A DNA stretch of 64,000 bases from NCBI GenBank assembly GCA_026686845.1, contig JAIVEN010000001.1:34898001-34962000 (forward strand). Direction: 5' to 3'. A program made the position numbers and the translations under genes. Origin of the DNA: Adenanthera pavonina (lineage: Eukaryota > Streptophyta > Magnoliopsida > Fabales > Fabaceae). The notes below the pieces were generated by a model. That model ran no database searches. It was not told the DNA's origin and worked only from the letters and a program-made list of their open reading frames with translations. This document shows positions 1-11,925 of this stretch, one piece after another; position 1 is the stretch's first letter, and every line of letters starts with the position of its first letter.

Positions 1-718
1 AAATGACTTTGCATATTTAAAATTAGAACTTTGAGTTTTAATAATTGTATTTCTATGCTTCACATGGTATACCAGTGTTTCAATCTACTTAAAATTTATC
101 TATTGATTAATTGAAATTTGAATTTTAGATATTGGTATATATGGTTGCTTTGTCTGTATGAACAACAATCGAATTTTAATGATTTAATATTCGCATTTTA
201 GATATTTCTTCATAAAGTCTCAAAATATGAACTTTGAATCCCAATATTCGTCTATATGGACCTCTTGTGTTTGCATGTCTTTGGTAGAAGACTTCAAAAT
301 TTGAACTTTAAGGACACAAAGTTCATCTGTTGAAACATCTATTGATGATACGTCTCTAACAGTCGAATTTGAAGATTGACATTCAACTATTGAAGATATC
401 CTTCATATATTAAGTCTTAGACAAATGAACTTCAAGGTTGAAAATTCATCTATCAAGATAGTTACTCTGTGTTATATAGGCATGTAATTGACCAAAATTC
501 GAATTTTGACCACAAAAATTCATTTGTTGAACAATTACATAAGAAAATTCAAAGGGTCACACTCTAAATAGGCACAACCCTATTCATATTTCAACCGAAG
601 CTATTCCTTTTCTCTCTCAACCATTCTCAAATTCCTTCAGTTAAACTTCATTTTCCATTAATTAAACTCTAAGCCAAAACTCATAAACATCTTTGGAGCA
701 TCTTTCCACAAATTTCTC
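1..718 (+). other. Copia G: noncoding spacer between pol and ORF3
   Basis: No credible gene. The stretch is full of short alternating motifs such as AAATTCGAATTT and TTCATCTGTT/TTCGTCTGT. The same kind of sequence lies between RNase H and ORF3 in copies A, D and C on the other strand, and inside the Copia LTRs. This places it downstream of the pol gene of a plus-strand Copia element (G) whose pol lies left of the window. The pol end itself is not visible here. Confidence 0.6.
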
Positions 719-2130
719 ATGAAAATGGTCAGAGTAAAGAATGACAATGTCGAGAAAGAGCATACTAGGCCTAAACTTTCCATCAAGTCTCAGTATGCTT
801 CAAAGGAAGGAGATACATAGAAAAGAAAAGATGAATCCAATGAGGGAACACCATCAAAGAAGCAAAAAACACCATCCAAGCCAGAATCAAAGAAACCCAC
901 TGCTACTAATTTTGTATTTAGCACAGAGTTTGAGGAAGCCTCTCTGTAGCTCTAAACAAATCTTGAAGGAATTTACCACAAAGTTTGCTACAAATAAGGT
1001 AATAACTCCTCATTGCACTAATTTAGAGCAATTTCTGGTTTCAAACAATTTTGATGATGAGTTTTGAATAAGGAATTACAAGAATCTTTTGGAGATTAAA
1101 GAAAGATAGATGATGAAGTAATCAAGACCTAGTATGCTTCATTAAAGTATAATGACAAGAAAAGGAAGTATCATGTAACCCTTAGGTCTAGAAATCAATA
1201 GCCAACAGATGAAAATCTTAATGAGATTTCAGAGATTCCTGGACAAGGTGGATTTAAAATTTACCACCAAGTACATTGATGAGGACAATGATGCAAATGA
1301 GAAAGGTAGGGAATATCTGAATTATAAAGAGAACATAATTCTAGATGCGCTTTTCAGAAGATGGGTAAATAGGCTTCCCCTGAAAATTCTGAAGCCTTCT
1401 GACCTTAGTGCACAAGTAAGAGTCATATACTATATAGTGTTAAAGATCTTTTTTCAACAAGGGAGGAAGCTTCAATATGATCACCAAGGCTGAAGGTCAT
1501 ATAATAACAGCTTTAATTCGAAGAAAGAAGCTCAACCTAGGTCACATAATTTTGAAAGAATGATTAAGGCAAGAGACTAGAAAAAAGACTCCAATCTACC
1601 CTATGCCTCCATCATCACCAAACTCCTCAAATTTGTCAACATATAGCACTTAGAGAAAGGGAAAGGGAAGCCTGCGGAGGAATTTAAAGAAGAAGAACTA
1701 ATGTGGATGAGGATAGAAAGAAGAGAGGGTAGATGGATTAGGAAGGGCCTAGTAAATCTGAGGATCTATTCTATGATGGGGGAGAGTCTCAACAGCAAGA
1801 GGCTGCCTTTGAGGCTGCCCAACCATCCAACTTGAACCATAGTCAACCCAACCTTAGCCTACACAGCAACCTGAACCTTTCATTCCAACCACTATGGTCA
1901 CCCCTAATACCATACTTGAACTCTATGATTGCCTATCAAAGATAATGCTAAGTATTAGGGAGGAAAAGAATACTAAGTTTGGACACCTGTAAACTCAAAT
2001 AATTGGCCATGCCAAGAATCTTAAGGTGATTGTTGATGCCTATGATGATATTTGAACTTTTCAGCCAACCAAATCAACACCACCTCGGATTGGTACCTCA
2101 GAATCCATAGAATCTCTCTCCACAATCCCC
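719..2130 (+). pseudogene. Copia G: degenerate third ORF (ORF3)
   Basis: This is a broken copy of the third reading frame that follows pol in the Copia elements of this window. It starts at ATG 719 or 725 (MVRVKN) with a basic, Lys/Ser-rich N-terminus and stops at 821. Homology returns in shifted frames. At 1250-1480 the central conserved domain shows (KYIDEDND, LNYKENIILDALFRR, LKPSDLSAQVRV), closest to the Copia C copy. At about 1920-2060 the helical segment LYDCLSKIMLSIREE is recognisable. The C-terminal part, polypurine tract and start of the 3' LTR are deleted, and sequence jumps into the LTR near 2131. Function unknown; no membrane segment is evident. Confidence 0.7.
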
Positions 2131-2541
2131 AAGCTACTCTATTCTGGGTCATATTTATATCTATATAAAATCCTTTCTTCATTTGGAAGAAGGATTTTTT
2201 GTGAGGGGAATCACAAAGGAATTTTGGTAAGCACTTGTAAGAGTGTTAAGTGAGATTTTTAGTGTTCTTGGAATAGAGCACTTGGATTGTGCTATGGCAC
2301 TGCAAGGAGCCTACTAAATCCTTGCAGATAGTGGAAAATCTTAAGTGGTGGCTTGGGGACTAGACGTAGGTTAGGTGGATTGGACCTGACCAGGATAAAT
2401 CTCTTAGTTTCTCACTCCCTTATTATCTCTTTCACATTCAAATTTATTATACTCTATTTTTTTGCAAACTTTTGCTTTCACCATTATACTTTATTTCTAC
2501 AGAAAAATTTTGTACTTTCCAGTTCACCCCCTCTTGGGAAG
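2131..2541 (+). repeat. Copia G 3' LTR, truncated, first piece
   Basis: This is the distal part of a plus-strand Copia LTR. It contains the block conserved in all related LTRs here (GTGGTGGCTTGGGGACTAGA, about 2346-2365) and the LTR end motif TTCACCCCCTCTTGGGAAG. The upstream half of the LTR is missing. R1 splits the LTR at 2541; its last 15 bases reappear at 19474-19488, after R1. Confidence 0.8.
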
Positions 2542-4210
2542 TGCAACATCCTGAATTTTATTAGTTATTAAATATTGTAGAATGATAAAAATGATGATAT
2601 CTAAAAGCATGTCTAAAGTCTCAGAAGACGAAAAGACAAAAAAATGAGAAAAAAAGGATAATTTTCCAGATTAAACTTGAAAAGGAGAAAATTATAGTTT
2701 ACCCCAAGAAAGAAAAATTTCTTCCAAAATGGTCCCTGAGAAGTATGGATTAATATGATTATGCCCCTAGAAATAAAATTCTCTATATGTTAGTCCCTCA
2801 AGGAAGAATTATACGTGGAGAGGAAGTGGAATAAAGTGTTGGGAAAATTACAAACAAAGGCCCGTAAGTTTTAAAAATTATAAATTCCCTAAGTAAGGGA
2901 ATTTTTGTAAATATAAAAAATTATAGTCAAAATGAAGCTCTCAATAAGCTAGACCCAATGAAATATAGTATAGAATTTATTAAGAATAAAATAATATTTA
3001 TTAGGTAATTGTGGTTAATATTAATAATTTACTCAATAAAAATTAGGTTAGACTTCAAGAAGAGACAATATTAATTCAAGAAAAATTAGTGAGACTTGTT
3101 AAAATATATTTTAGGTCAAAGTAATTATTTTGAATTAAAAGTAATTGTTGGATATTACTGTACCAATTTAATAATAATTTTGGTAGAAATACCCAATCGG
3201 TACAGGTGAATTTAATCGGTAAAGGGTATTTTGATCCATAAAAATTATTAAAGTAATTTGTGGCCAAATAAGAAGGCAAAGGATGTATAAAAATGGATTT
3301 ATACACAGCAAAAATGAAGGGAATAATTTTATTAACAAAGAAGTAATTAAAGTTAAAAAAATTAAGTTACAAAAAGGCTAGTTTTATTATTTAAATGTTG
3401 GAAAACACCTAAGTGGCTATTATGCTCTTGTTCTTCAGCTTTAGGACTTCTGAACCAAAGGTGAGAGATTTGAAATTGATGAACACAAGAAAGGAATAGA
3501 AGACAAGGAAAAAGTTAAGCTTTGGTCATCAAACTCTCAAGGTAAGCTTCTTTGGTTACTATCTAGGTTATGTCTAAGTTTTGTGAAGTTTCATGGAGTA
3601 TTTCTCTCCATTCTTGCTTTATAAATGACACACACAGAGAGAGGGAAGAGAGAGAAAGTGAGGCTATGAAGAAACTAGTCCATGGAAAGTAAAATAAAGG
3701 TCACAAAATGCAAGGTTATAGCATTGGTTTCAAAGTTTGATGAGTTGTTGTTTTTCTACAATTTTTCTTATTTTTCTGGGATTTAGGGTTTTAAAATAGG
3801 AAGAGAATTTCATGAATTTGGCCCCAAAAATGGATTCATTGGGTCCAAAATAGGTTAGAACAAGTATGTTGTACAAGAAATGTTGTAAGGATAACAAAGT
3901 GAAAAATTTTAGTTCAAGTGAGCACTTTGTAAAGGAAATTGTATAATCGGTGGTTAATGCCATTATTTTATGATGCTATAGGTTCTAAAAGAGTGTTAGA
4001 AAATCAGGGAAAGGGTTTGCAAGATTTGGAGACCATTGAAAAGCAAAAAGGTAGTTAATTTACTTATGTATGCCTAGGTATTGTCATTGATGTTAATTGA
4101 TTTGAATGGTGTAATTAATGTTTAAAATGTTGTCTTGTAATGATTTGACATTGTTGGTTGCATTGTTTGAAGGGTAATATGACCCTGGATATGTACAAAT
4201 ACAAGGGGAA
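2542..4210 (+). repeat. R1, LTR-like repeat, left part
   Basis: R1 begins TGCAACATCC and ends TATGACA at 19468, so it has TG...CA termini. It is flanked by perfect 5-bp duplications GGAAG (2537-2541 and 19469-19473), the mark of an LTR-type insertion into the LTR of G. Net length is about 2.6 kb. It lacks a coding region. It carries a splice-donor-like AAGGTAAGC near 3540 and a possible 69-nt exon at 3982-4050 (AG before, GT after), both matched in other R copies. R2 interrupts it at 4211. Confidence 0.8.
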
Positions 4211-5214
4211 TATAATATCCCAAAATTTTACTAAATATAAAGTAATGAAAGAGGAAAAAATAAACGATAACATGAAATATACAAGGAATTCGCAAAAACG
4301 GACAGACACCATTTTATATGAAAAAGGGCAAAGAGATCATTTTTTCAGGCATGACAAAAAATGAGAAATTATATTTTTACCCCTAAAGAATTATCAAAAT
4401 GACATCCATGTCCCTAGACTCATTAAATTCACGTGGATCCAAAGTGCAAAAGCCTTTGGGAAAAATTACACCTAAAACCTGAAAATTTCAAAAATTATAA
4501 TTTAATCCAAGTCAAGGGTAATTTTGCAAATATGTAAAATTACTGTCAGAACGAAGCCCTCGATGAGAGAAGTCCTATGGTATGTGGCACTGAGGGTTAA
4601 TGCTTAAAGATAAAGAAATAATTAGTACCAAGTGTCCAAAAGTAACAGTACATAGATAAAGTAAATTATGGACCCCACCAATGATTAAAAGGTAGCCGGG
4701 ACAGGATATGAGTCATACATAGATAGCTTTTGGCATAGGATAATTATGAAAATATAAAAAAAATTAGAATAGTCTTGTAGCCCAAAAATGCTAAATTATT
4801 GTAAAAAGTAGTTTTATCAATACGGTTAAAAATTACTCGGTTCAAGATATATTTGGACCAGGAAAAATTAAGCAAACTAGACACTCAGATCTCTCATTGG
4901 GCATGAAATTGGGCAGCTTGATCTTTTGGAAAAACTTCTCTAAGGAGTTGTCACCTTTTTGGCCAAAAAGTAACCTAAGTTTAATTAAAGAGTTAACCAT
5001 GCTTAGCCACATCATTAACCACTTAATTAAGTCATCTAATTACCCTCTTTCCTTTGCACATTCACTACCATTTCCAGCAGCAAACTGAAGGAGAAAAATG
5101 CAAGAAAGGAAGAGAGAAAGAGAGAAAAAGAAGAGAAGATTCAAGGCAAAAATTGAAAGCTAAGTTGGTAAGCTTCTCTTCTATCATTCTAAGCTTGCTA
5201 TCTGTAGTATTAGA
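4211..5214 (+). repeat. R2, LTR-like repeat, left part
   Basis: R2 starts TATAATATCCC (first G of TG mutated) and ends GTGTTTCA at 18538. GGAA lies on both sides (4207-4210 and 18539-18542), so a short target duplication is likely. Net length is about 2.6 kb. The left part closely parallels R6, including an A/G-rich tract at about 5090-5150 followed by TTGGTAAGCTTC. Copia A is inserted at 5215. The short open frames across the R1/R2 boundary and at 4897-5088 are chance frames in LTR sequence. Confidence 0.8.
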
Positions 5215-6871
5215 TGTTAGATAAGCTGGCTTCCCAAGAGGGGGTGAATTGGGAAGATTGAAATTTTCTGCACAAGTCAAGTGTATAATGAAGACAAACA
5301 AGGCTGTAAAATAGAGTACAATATAATAGCAAGGTAAGAGCAGAAAAGGAGAAGGATTGACACAGATGTTTATCCTAGTTCGGTCTCTCTCTCTTGATCT
5401 ACGTCCAGTCCCCAAGCAGCTACTTGAGATTTTCAACTATCCTGCAAGAATTCAGTGAGCTTCTCACAATTGCTTCAGTACAGCTTTGATGCTCTGTTCT
5501 TAGACCTTACAAGTTCTCTTTCTGCACTTTAGCTAAGTGCTTCCCAAATCCCTTGTGATATTCCCTCACAAGAAAATCTTTCTTCCAGATGAAGATAAGA
5601 TTGATTTCAAAGAATGAACTCTCTAATTTAGAGTGTATATGAAAGTTTAAGTGCAGAAGGCTGAAGTATGAGAGTAAGAGACTTTGAGTTGAGAATTTGA
5701 CAGAGTTTCAGTATATACAATGTTATAATCATTTTCCATAACTTCAAATTATATTATATTCATAGATTTAGGTCTTAACTATACATTAGAGATAAAATCT
5801 ATCTGTTGGAGAAGTTACCCAATGGTTACTCTGAAAAACTCTTTGTTCACCAACCGCATTTAATGCTTCTGACATTCAAAGTTTGAATTTTGTTTAGTCA
5901 ACAGACGAATTTCGCTGAGACCAAAAGCTAAAGACTTTAACGTTAAATTTCAAAGTTTGTATGTTGTAAAGCAAAGTTCCAATTTTGATCATTGAGAAAT
6001 ATTTCTTGTGTTGGAACATATGAATTTTCAAGTTAAAAGTTCTTCTTAGAAGTGTAAACAGTAGTCCCATATTGCTATAGTGCCTTAGAAGTTCGAATTT
6101 CGGTGCCCAAAATTTGTCTGTCAGTGGCCAGCTCAATAAGGCATAATAGTTCATCTTTTCAAAATTTGAATTTTCAGGATTCAAAGTTTGTCTGTCAAAG
6201 AGGACTCTTATCAGACTTAGTTCAAAATTTGAATTTCGAAATATCAATATTTGTATGACAACAGATTGTCATAACAGACTTGCAAGCTTTGTTTCTAAAA
6301 TTTGAATTTTCAAAGTCAAAATTCGTCTGTTAGTGAGCTAATTTTGGATTCTTTCTAAACTTCACTTTCAGATGAACTTTGACATATCCTCAGACAAACT
6401 TTTTCTTTTTCATGAATTGTGTTATATCAAAAATTTGAATTTTCAAATATTAAAGTTTGTCTGTCAAGAAGGGCTCTTGTCAGACTCATGTCAAAGTTTG
6501 AATTTTGTTACTCAAAGTTCGTCTGTTAGAGGAGTTTCTTTTATGACTAACTCATTTTCAATCCGAAATTCGAATTTCAAAAGCCAAAATTCAAATTTTC
6601 AAACCAATATATCAACTTCAAAACTTTAAACTTCGTTTGTTAATGGGCATTTTTCAAGTATTACATGTATTAACATGGAATCATCTTTCTAAAAACATTT
6701 CTTTGTCAATTCAAAGCCTTTTACTCAAATTAAACACAGTAAGTCTTCCTATATCAAATTTGTACTGATTTAACTTGGATTTCTTCAATTGAGATCTTCC
6801 ATGCACCTTTGATATCTTCTTTCCAAGCTCTAGAAGGTAGGTTTGTAATCATCAAAACACTTGATTCAACA
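5215..6871 (-). repeat. Copia A 3' LTR
   Basis: A 1657-bp LTR at the low-coordinate end. Read on the minus strand it runs from TGTTGAATCAAGTG (6871) to ATCTAACA (5215). It pairs with 15304-16923. The two are clearly alike, but this copy holds 37 bp near 6660-6700 that the partner lacks. It is full of AAATTTGAATTT and TTCGTCTGT motifs and contains the conserved block at about 5370-5440. Open frames inside it, for example 5065-5436 and 5894-6247 on the minus strand, are not credible genes. Confidence 0.95.
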
Positions 6872-6885
6872 TTGTCCTTCTTTTT
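6872..6885 (-). promoter_or_regulatory. Copia A polypurine tract
   Basis: The minus strand reads AAAAAGAAGGACAA directly before the 3' LTR, the expected place for plus-strand DNA priming. A second purine run (GAGGGGGAG, 6941-6949) lies 55 bases upstream, in line with the multiple polypurine tracts known from Sireviruses. The proximal tract is interrupted by A and C bases, whereas Copia C keeps a cleaner AAAAAAGGGGGAGA. Confidence 0.75.
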
Positions 6886-7123
6886 GATGATGACAAAATA
6901 ACTTGCAAACTGGATTAGTAATTGGGTTTACTTCAACAAGCTCCCCCTCAACATATGTATTATAATTCATAAGATGAGATATCAAGTGCATCAGATTAAA
7001 TAGAGAGATTAATTCATTCAAAGTTTTAATACAAAGATGGTAAACATAAAATTCAAAACAGAGTTCAGAACAACGATTCATAAAACAAAATTACAAAAAG
7101 GACCAAGCAATCCTAAGATCTAA

Positions 7124-9318
7124 TCACTGTTTCTTGGGCTCGGACTTCTTGCTATAGATCTTGCCAGAAGGCTCAGCTACAATCTTTCTAGTTTGCCCAG
7201 ACTTCTCTCCCTTTTTGGTATCAACAGGAAGGTGTACAAAATCGGCAGGAGGAGGAATTTGGGATACTGGAATTACTTGAAGAGACACAGGAGCAAATGA
7301 AAGATCTGGATTAAGTCTTGAAAGAGGTTCAGAGGGCTTAGGGCTTGGATCTTCTTCTTCAGAAATCTCAAGAAACTCTTGCATTTCTTATCTAGAAAGA
7401 GCTAATTGAGACCTTTTTTCCTCTGAGAGACCATATGCAGAGAGGGATGAGGTAGCAGGAGCAGGAAAGCGAAACACTTCTTCAAGCCTTTGTCTTTAAG
7501 CTTGCAAGAGAGTATTGTGTGCAATGACCTGTAGATCAACATAAGGCACAATGCTTCTTTCTTCATTCAGGGCAGCTTGCATGAATGGTGAAGTGGTGAT
7601 TGCTGCTACTAGTTTCTTAACCTGCTCAGATTCCTGGGATGAAACAATTGACTCCTAAGCAACTTCAGGAATGGGCTCATGGGAGCTTGGTTCCAGAAAT
7701 ACCTCTTCCTCCATTCTATAGTCCGAGGGAGGACCAGGACTCACCTCATCATTAGAGACTTGTGGTGTGGATAATGTACTAGCAGCTTTAGTATCATGCA
7801 TTGCATCATTAGGTTCAGGGGATGCTAGCACAAAAGGACTTGGAGGCTCCGGTGTAGGAGACATGCAGTCTCAGAGAATCCTGGCGTAGGTGGAGCTTAT
7901 ATGGAGGAAATGACATTCCTTATGTCTTCATATTCATCAGCAACCAATTTCATGTTCTTTGCCAACTGGTGTATCTGATCTTGTAGATGAGCAAACTTGG
8001 CATTTTGCTCATCTTTGATGCTAAATATGAGTATAGACAGACTGTCATATAACTCAGTGATCTTGGTTGGCTTTAATGGTGTTTGAGCTTAAGGGGGCTG
8101 AGATGGAGATGATACAGGCTGAGAAGTCTGAGGTATGGATTTTATAGCAGCCTCAGATGTTCCTTCTTGCTGTTGGGAGGCTTCCTCATCAAAGAAGAGG
8201 TCTTCAGACTTTCTAGCTCCCTTTCCAATCCATCTTCCATCTTTCTTCTCTATTCCCATCCTTTGCAGCTCTTCTTCTTTGAAGATTTCAGTAGGTTTCC
8301 CTTTTCCTTTTTCAAGATGTTGGATTCGTGCATATTGAAGTATCCTGGAGATGATGGCTGCATAGGGAAAGGTGGAATCTTTCCTCTGATCTCTTGCCTT
8401 TATAATGCGTTGGAGGATGATGTGTCACATGTTGATGAGCTTCCCATGCATAATAGCTGCCATCACATGTGCTTCAGCCCTTGTGATCAGATTGAAATTA
8501 CCTCTTTTGTTGAAGATAATCCTAGACACAATATAATGTAGGATTCTGACTTGAGCACTGAGGTCAGTAGGCTTTAGCAGGCTTAGAGGTGGCCTATTCT
8601 CTTTTCTTCTAAATAGTGTGTTCAAAATTGTGCTTTCCTTGTAGTTTAGAAAAGGTCCTCCTTCTTCATCAGTGGTTTTAGCTTCATCCATATACTTTGA
8701 GGCTGTAATGTCTATCCTCAAATCTTGCCCTGGGATCTCTAAAACCTCATTAAAGGTTTCATATGTTAACCAAATGGTCCTTGATCTTAGATTCACCTCA
8801 TATTTCTTCTTTTTGCTGTTAAACTGTAGAGAGGCATACTATGTTTTTACTACCTTATCATCGTATCTTTCCAGTATTTCCAACAGATTTTTATATCTTA
8901 TCATCCATAGCCCAGCATCAAAATTGTTAGAAACTAGGAATTCTTCCAAATTTATGTAGTGAGGCTTGATTACCTTTTTGCTGGCAAATTTGGAAGTGTA
9001 TTTGCCAAGGATATGATCATTGCTCCACAATGGTAGTGAGGTCAGTTGATACTCACTAAATTCAGTACTAGAGGAGGAGGAAGATGCAGTAGTGACAGGA
9101 GTAACAAGAATAGAAGGTTCTGTTTTCTTCGATGTAGAGGGTGCAGATTTCTTCGAGTATGCTTTTGGAGTAGTTTTCTGCCTTTTGGAGGGTGTTGCCT
9201 TACTAGATTTGCCTTTTCTTTTCTGTGTTTCACTCTCCTTTGAGGCATATTGGGATTTTACAGACCTTTTTGGTCATGACTCTCCCTTCCCAACTTCTGG
9301 ATTCTTCACTCTTGCCAT
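7124..9318 (-). pseudogene. Copia A: third ORF (ORF3) downstream of pol, degenerate
   Basis: About 730 codons if intact. The start is ATG at 9318 (MARVKNPEVGKGES), about 1 kb after pol. The N-terminus (about 90 residues) is basic and Ser/Thr/Lys-rich (KRQKTTPK). A central globular-looking domain follows (LEEFLVSNNFD, FLNYKESTILNTLFRRKE, LLKPTDLSAQVRILHYIVSR, LITRAEAHVMAAIMHGK). The C-terminal half is Pro/Ser/Glu-rich with a helical, coiled-coil-like segment (DEQNAKFAHLQDQIHQLAKN, near 7960-8020). I think the central domain resembles the 'putative plant transposon protein' domain found in plant repeats, but this was not tested. The first stop lies where Copia D reads Arg (CGA to TGA); more stops and frame changes follow. 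The position matches the env-like gene of some Sireviruses, but I see no signal peptide or membrane anchor. Confidence 0.75.
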
Positions 9319-10332
9319 TTTCAGTGAGGAATGATGTGAAAAGATGCAAAGAGTGGGTTTATAGGGTGCGAAAAAAAGTGTAATCGGTGGAAAATGATGG
9401 TTTTCGAATGGAGTTAATGGGAATTAAGGAGAGAATGAGAACAGACTTGAGAGAGTAACGAATAGGTTTGCGTTTGTTCGGAGGATAATCTTCAGTTTTA
9501 ACGTATGTAACCGCTTAACAGACAAATTTTAACAAGTTAAAATTTGAACTTCGAGCAGTTACAAGTTAACCCATTCAGTTACACTTACTGATAGATGAAT
9601 TTTCTTCTGGAAGTTCATCTGACAGAAGCATAGTTTAGGAAGGCATGCATGAACAGATGAACTTTTGCTCCAGCAGAGTTCGAACTTTGAAAGAATTAGA
9701 TAATGAGAAAACATGAACAAAACAAGAAACAGACAAACTTTACTAATGAAAATTCGTCTTTTAGAGAATTAATGAGCATGTTATAATAGACGAATTTTGA
9801 TTCAAAAATTTGAATTTTAACATTTTGTAAAGAATCTTTAACATGCGTATTTTGAGAAATGAGGACTCATATAATGGTCATGTTGAACAGAGATAGCATT
9901 TGTATTTTATTTTTCAAAATTCAAATTTTGATGTTCAATAGACGAATTTCAAAGGACAGAAGAATACTATTACAGTGAGCAGCCAACTGAAATTCGTCTT
10001 ATGGGTATTCAAATTTGAATGTTAGGCATACTATCTACATGAAAATGCAGATTAATCATGGAAATTCATCTAACAAAACATCTAAAATGTGAATTTCAAC
10101 TTTCTGAACTTACATAACAAATCTAGATGCTCAAATTTCTAGCTTTCTTTTTCATCTTTTCACTGTGTCATCCAGATCAGCTCCATTATATTGTTCTAAT
10201 ATCATTTAAACTTGTGAGGGGCACTTGCAACTTATATTAAACACACTCCAAGGCCAAAGTTAGGATTGATTTAATGTCAGAAACTTTAATTAAGATAAGT
10301 ATTAGTATATACTTACAGTTCATTGAGATTTA
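9319..10332 (-). other. Copia A: spacer between pol and ORF3
   Basis: About 1 kb without a gene. From about 9480 to 10130 it is built of the same AAATTCGAATTT and CAGACGAATTTT motifs as the LTRs. Equivalent spacers lie at 45450-46500 (D), 59080-60017 (C) and 1-718 (G). Because it precedes ORF3 and resembles LTR sequence, it could carry a promoter or processing signal for ORF3; that is inference. Confidence 0.7.
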
Positions 10333-11925
10333 CTATAACCAATTCTCTTCTGATTTTAAATGTCTATCCTCTGGAAGGGGCTTTGTCAGAATATCAGCAA
10401 CTTGATCCTCAGTAGGGATGTATTCTAATATGATTTCTTCTTTCAGAACATGATCCCTTATAAAGTGATGCATAACTTCAATATGCTTTGTCCTTGAGTG
10501 CATGACAGGATTCTTTGTGATGTTAATAGCACTTTGGTTATGACACTTTATTAGTATTTCTTTCATCTTAACCTCAAGATCTTCAAGTTACTGCTTCATC
10601 CAAATAACTTGGGCACAATAGCTACCAGTTGCAACATATTCAGCTTCTGCAGTGGATAGAACCATACTGTTTTACTTCTTGCTGAACCATAACACCAGTG
10701 ATCCTCCAAGGAACTGACACGTTCCACTTGTGCTCTTTCTGTCAGTTTTGGATCCAGTAAAGTTAGCATCAGTGTATCCAATGAGATCTTCACTATTGCC
10801 CTTTATGTACCAAAGTCCCATTTGTGAAGTTCCAATTAAATATCTGAAGATGCGTTTCATAGCACTTGTATGGATTTCTTTGGGACATGATTGGAACCTT
10901 GCACACATACAGACACTGAACATGATGTCAGGTCTGCTGGCAGTTAGGTATAGCAGAGATCCAATCATTCTTCTGTATTAGGTTATGTCAAAGGTTTTTC
11001 CTCCTTCATCCATGTCAAGCTTAGTTACAGTATCCATAGGAGTTCCCACTGGCTTGACTTTTTCCAAGCCAAACTTTTTCAGCAACTCTTTTAGATATTT
11101 TGATTAGTTAAGGAAGATATCATAATCACATTGCTTAATTTGCACTCCAAGGAAGAAATTAAGCTCACCCATCATTGACATTTCGAATTGACCCTGTATT
11201 AGCTTAGAGAAATTCTTGCAAAGAGATTCATTAGTAGCACCAAATATAATATCGTCAACATAAATTTGAACAATAAGTAAATCTTTATTTTCTTTCTTAG
11301 TGAATAAAGTAGTATCTACCTTTCCTCTATGGAATCCATTTTCAGTTAGAAAGTTGCTTAGTCTTTCATACCATGCTCTAGGAGCTTGTTTTAAACCGTA
11401 AAGAGCTTTCTTTAGTTTATAAACATGGTTTGGTTTTATAGAATCCTCAAAGCCTGGAGGTTGATCTATATAAACTTCTTCCATGATGTATCCATTCAGA
11501 AAAGCACTTTTCACATCCATTTGATATAACATTATGTTTTTCATGCATGCATATGCTAACAGGATTCTAATTGCTTCTAATCTAGCAACTAGAGCAAAGG
11601 TCTCTTCAAAATTAATTTCTTCTTGATTATATCCTTTGGCAACCTGTCTTGCTTTATTTCTTATTATTGTTCCAGATTTATCAACTTTATTTCTGAAGAC
11701 CCATTTAGTGTCAATGATAGGGTGATTTTTAGGTCTAAGCACTAAATCCCAAACTTGATTTCTTTCAAACTGATTTAATTCATCTTGCATGGCCAAAATC
11801 CAATATTGATCAGTTAAGGCTTCTTCAGTACACTTAGTTTCAATTTTAGAAATGAAAGCACATTTGATCATCTGGTCTCTTAGTTGTTTTTTGGTTTTAA
11901 CTTTCTCTTGAACATCCCCAATCAC
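10333..11925 (-). pseudogene. Copia A: reverse transcriptase and RNase H part of pol
   Basis: RT copies the element RNA into DNA and RNase H removes the RNA strand. RT motifs are clear: KARQVAKGYNQEE, YQMDVKSAFLNGYIMEEVY, PPGF, LYGLKQAPRAWYERL, and the intact active site YVDDIIFGA. RNase H follows with GYTDANFTGSKTDRKSTSGT, STAEAEYVA and HIEVMHHFIRDHV. This part is in the same frame as integrase from 13398 onward, with no frameshift, and is broken only by stops, for example FLN*SKY at 11101, IT*YRR near 10979 and KK*NS near 10670. Three of these are Gln-to-stop changes when compared with D or with the expected residue. The window's best-preserved pol. Confidence 0.9.

Noticed and set aside
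7124..9318. ORF3 as a true envelope gene
   Set aside because: The position fits, but no signal peptide, fusion region or membrane anchor is visible. It is described only as ORF3 of unknown function.
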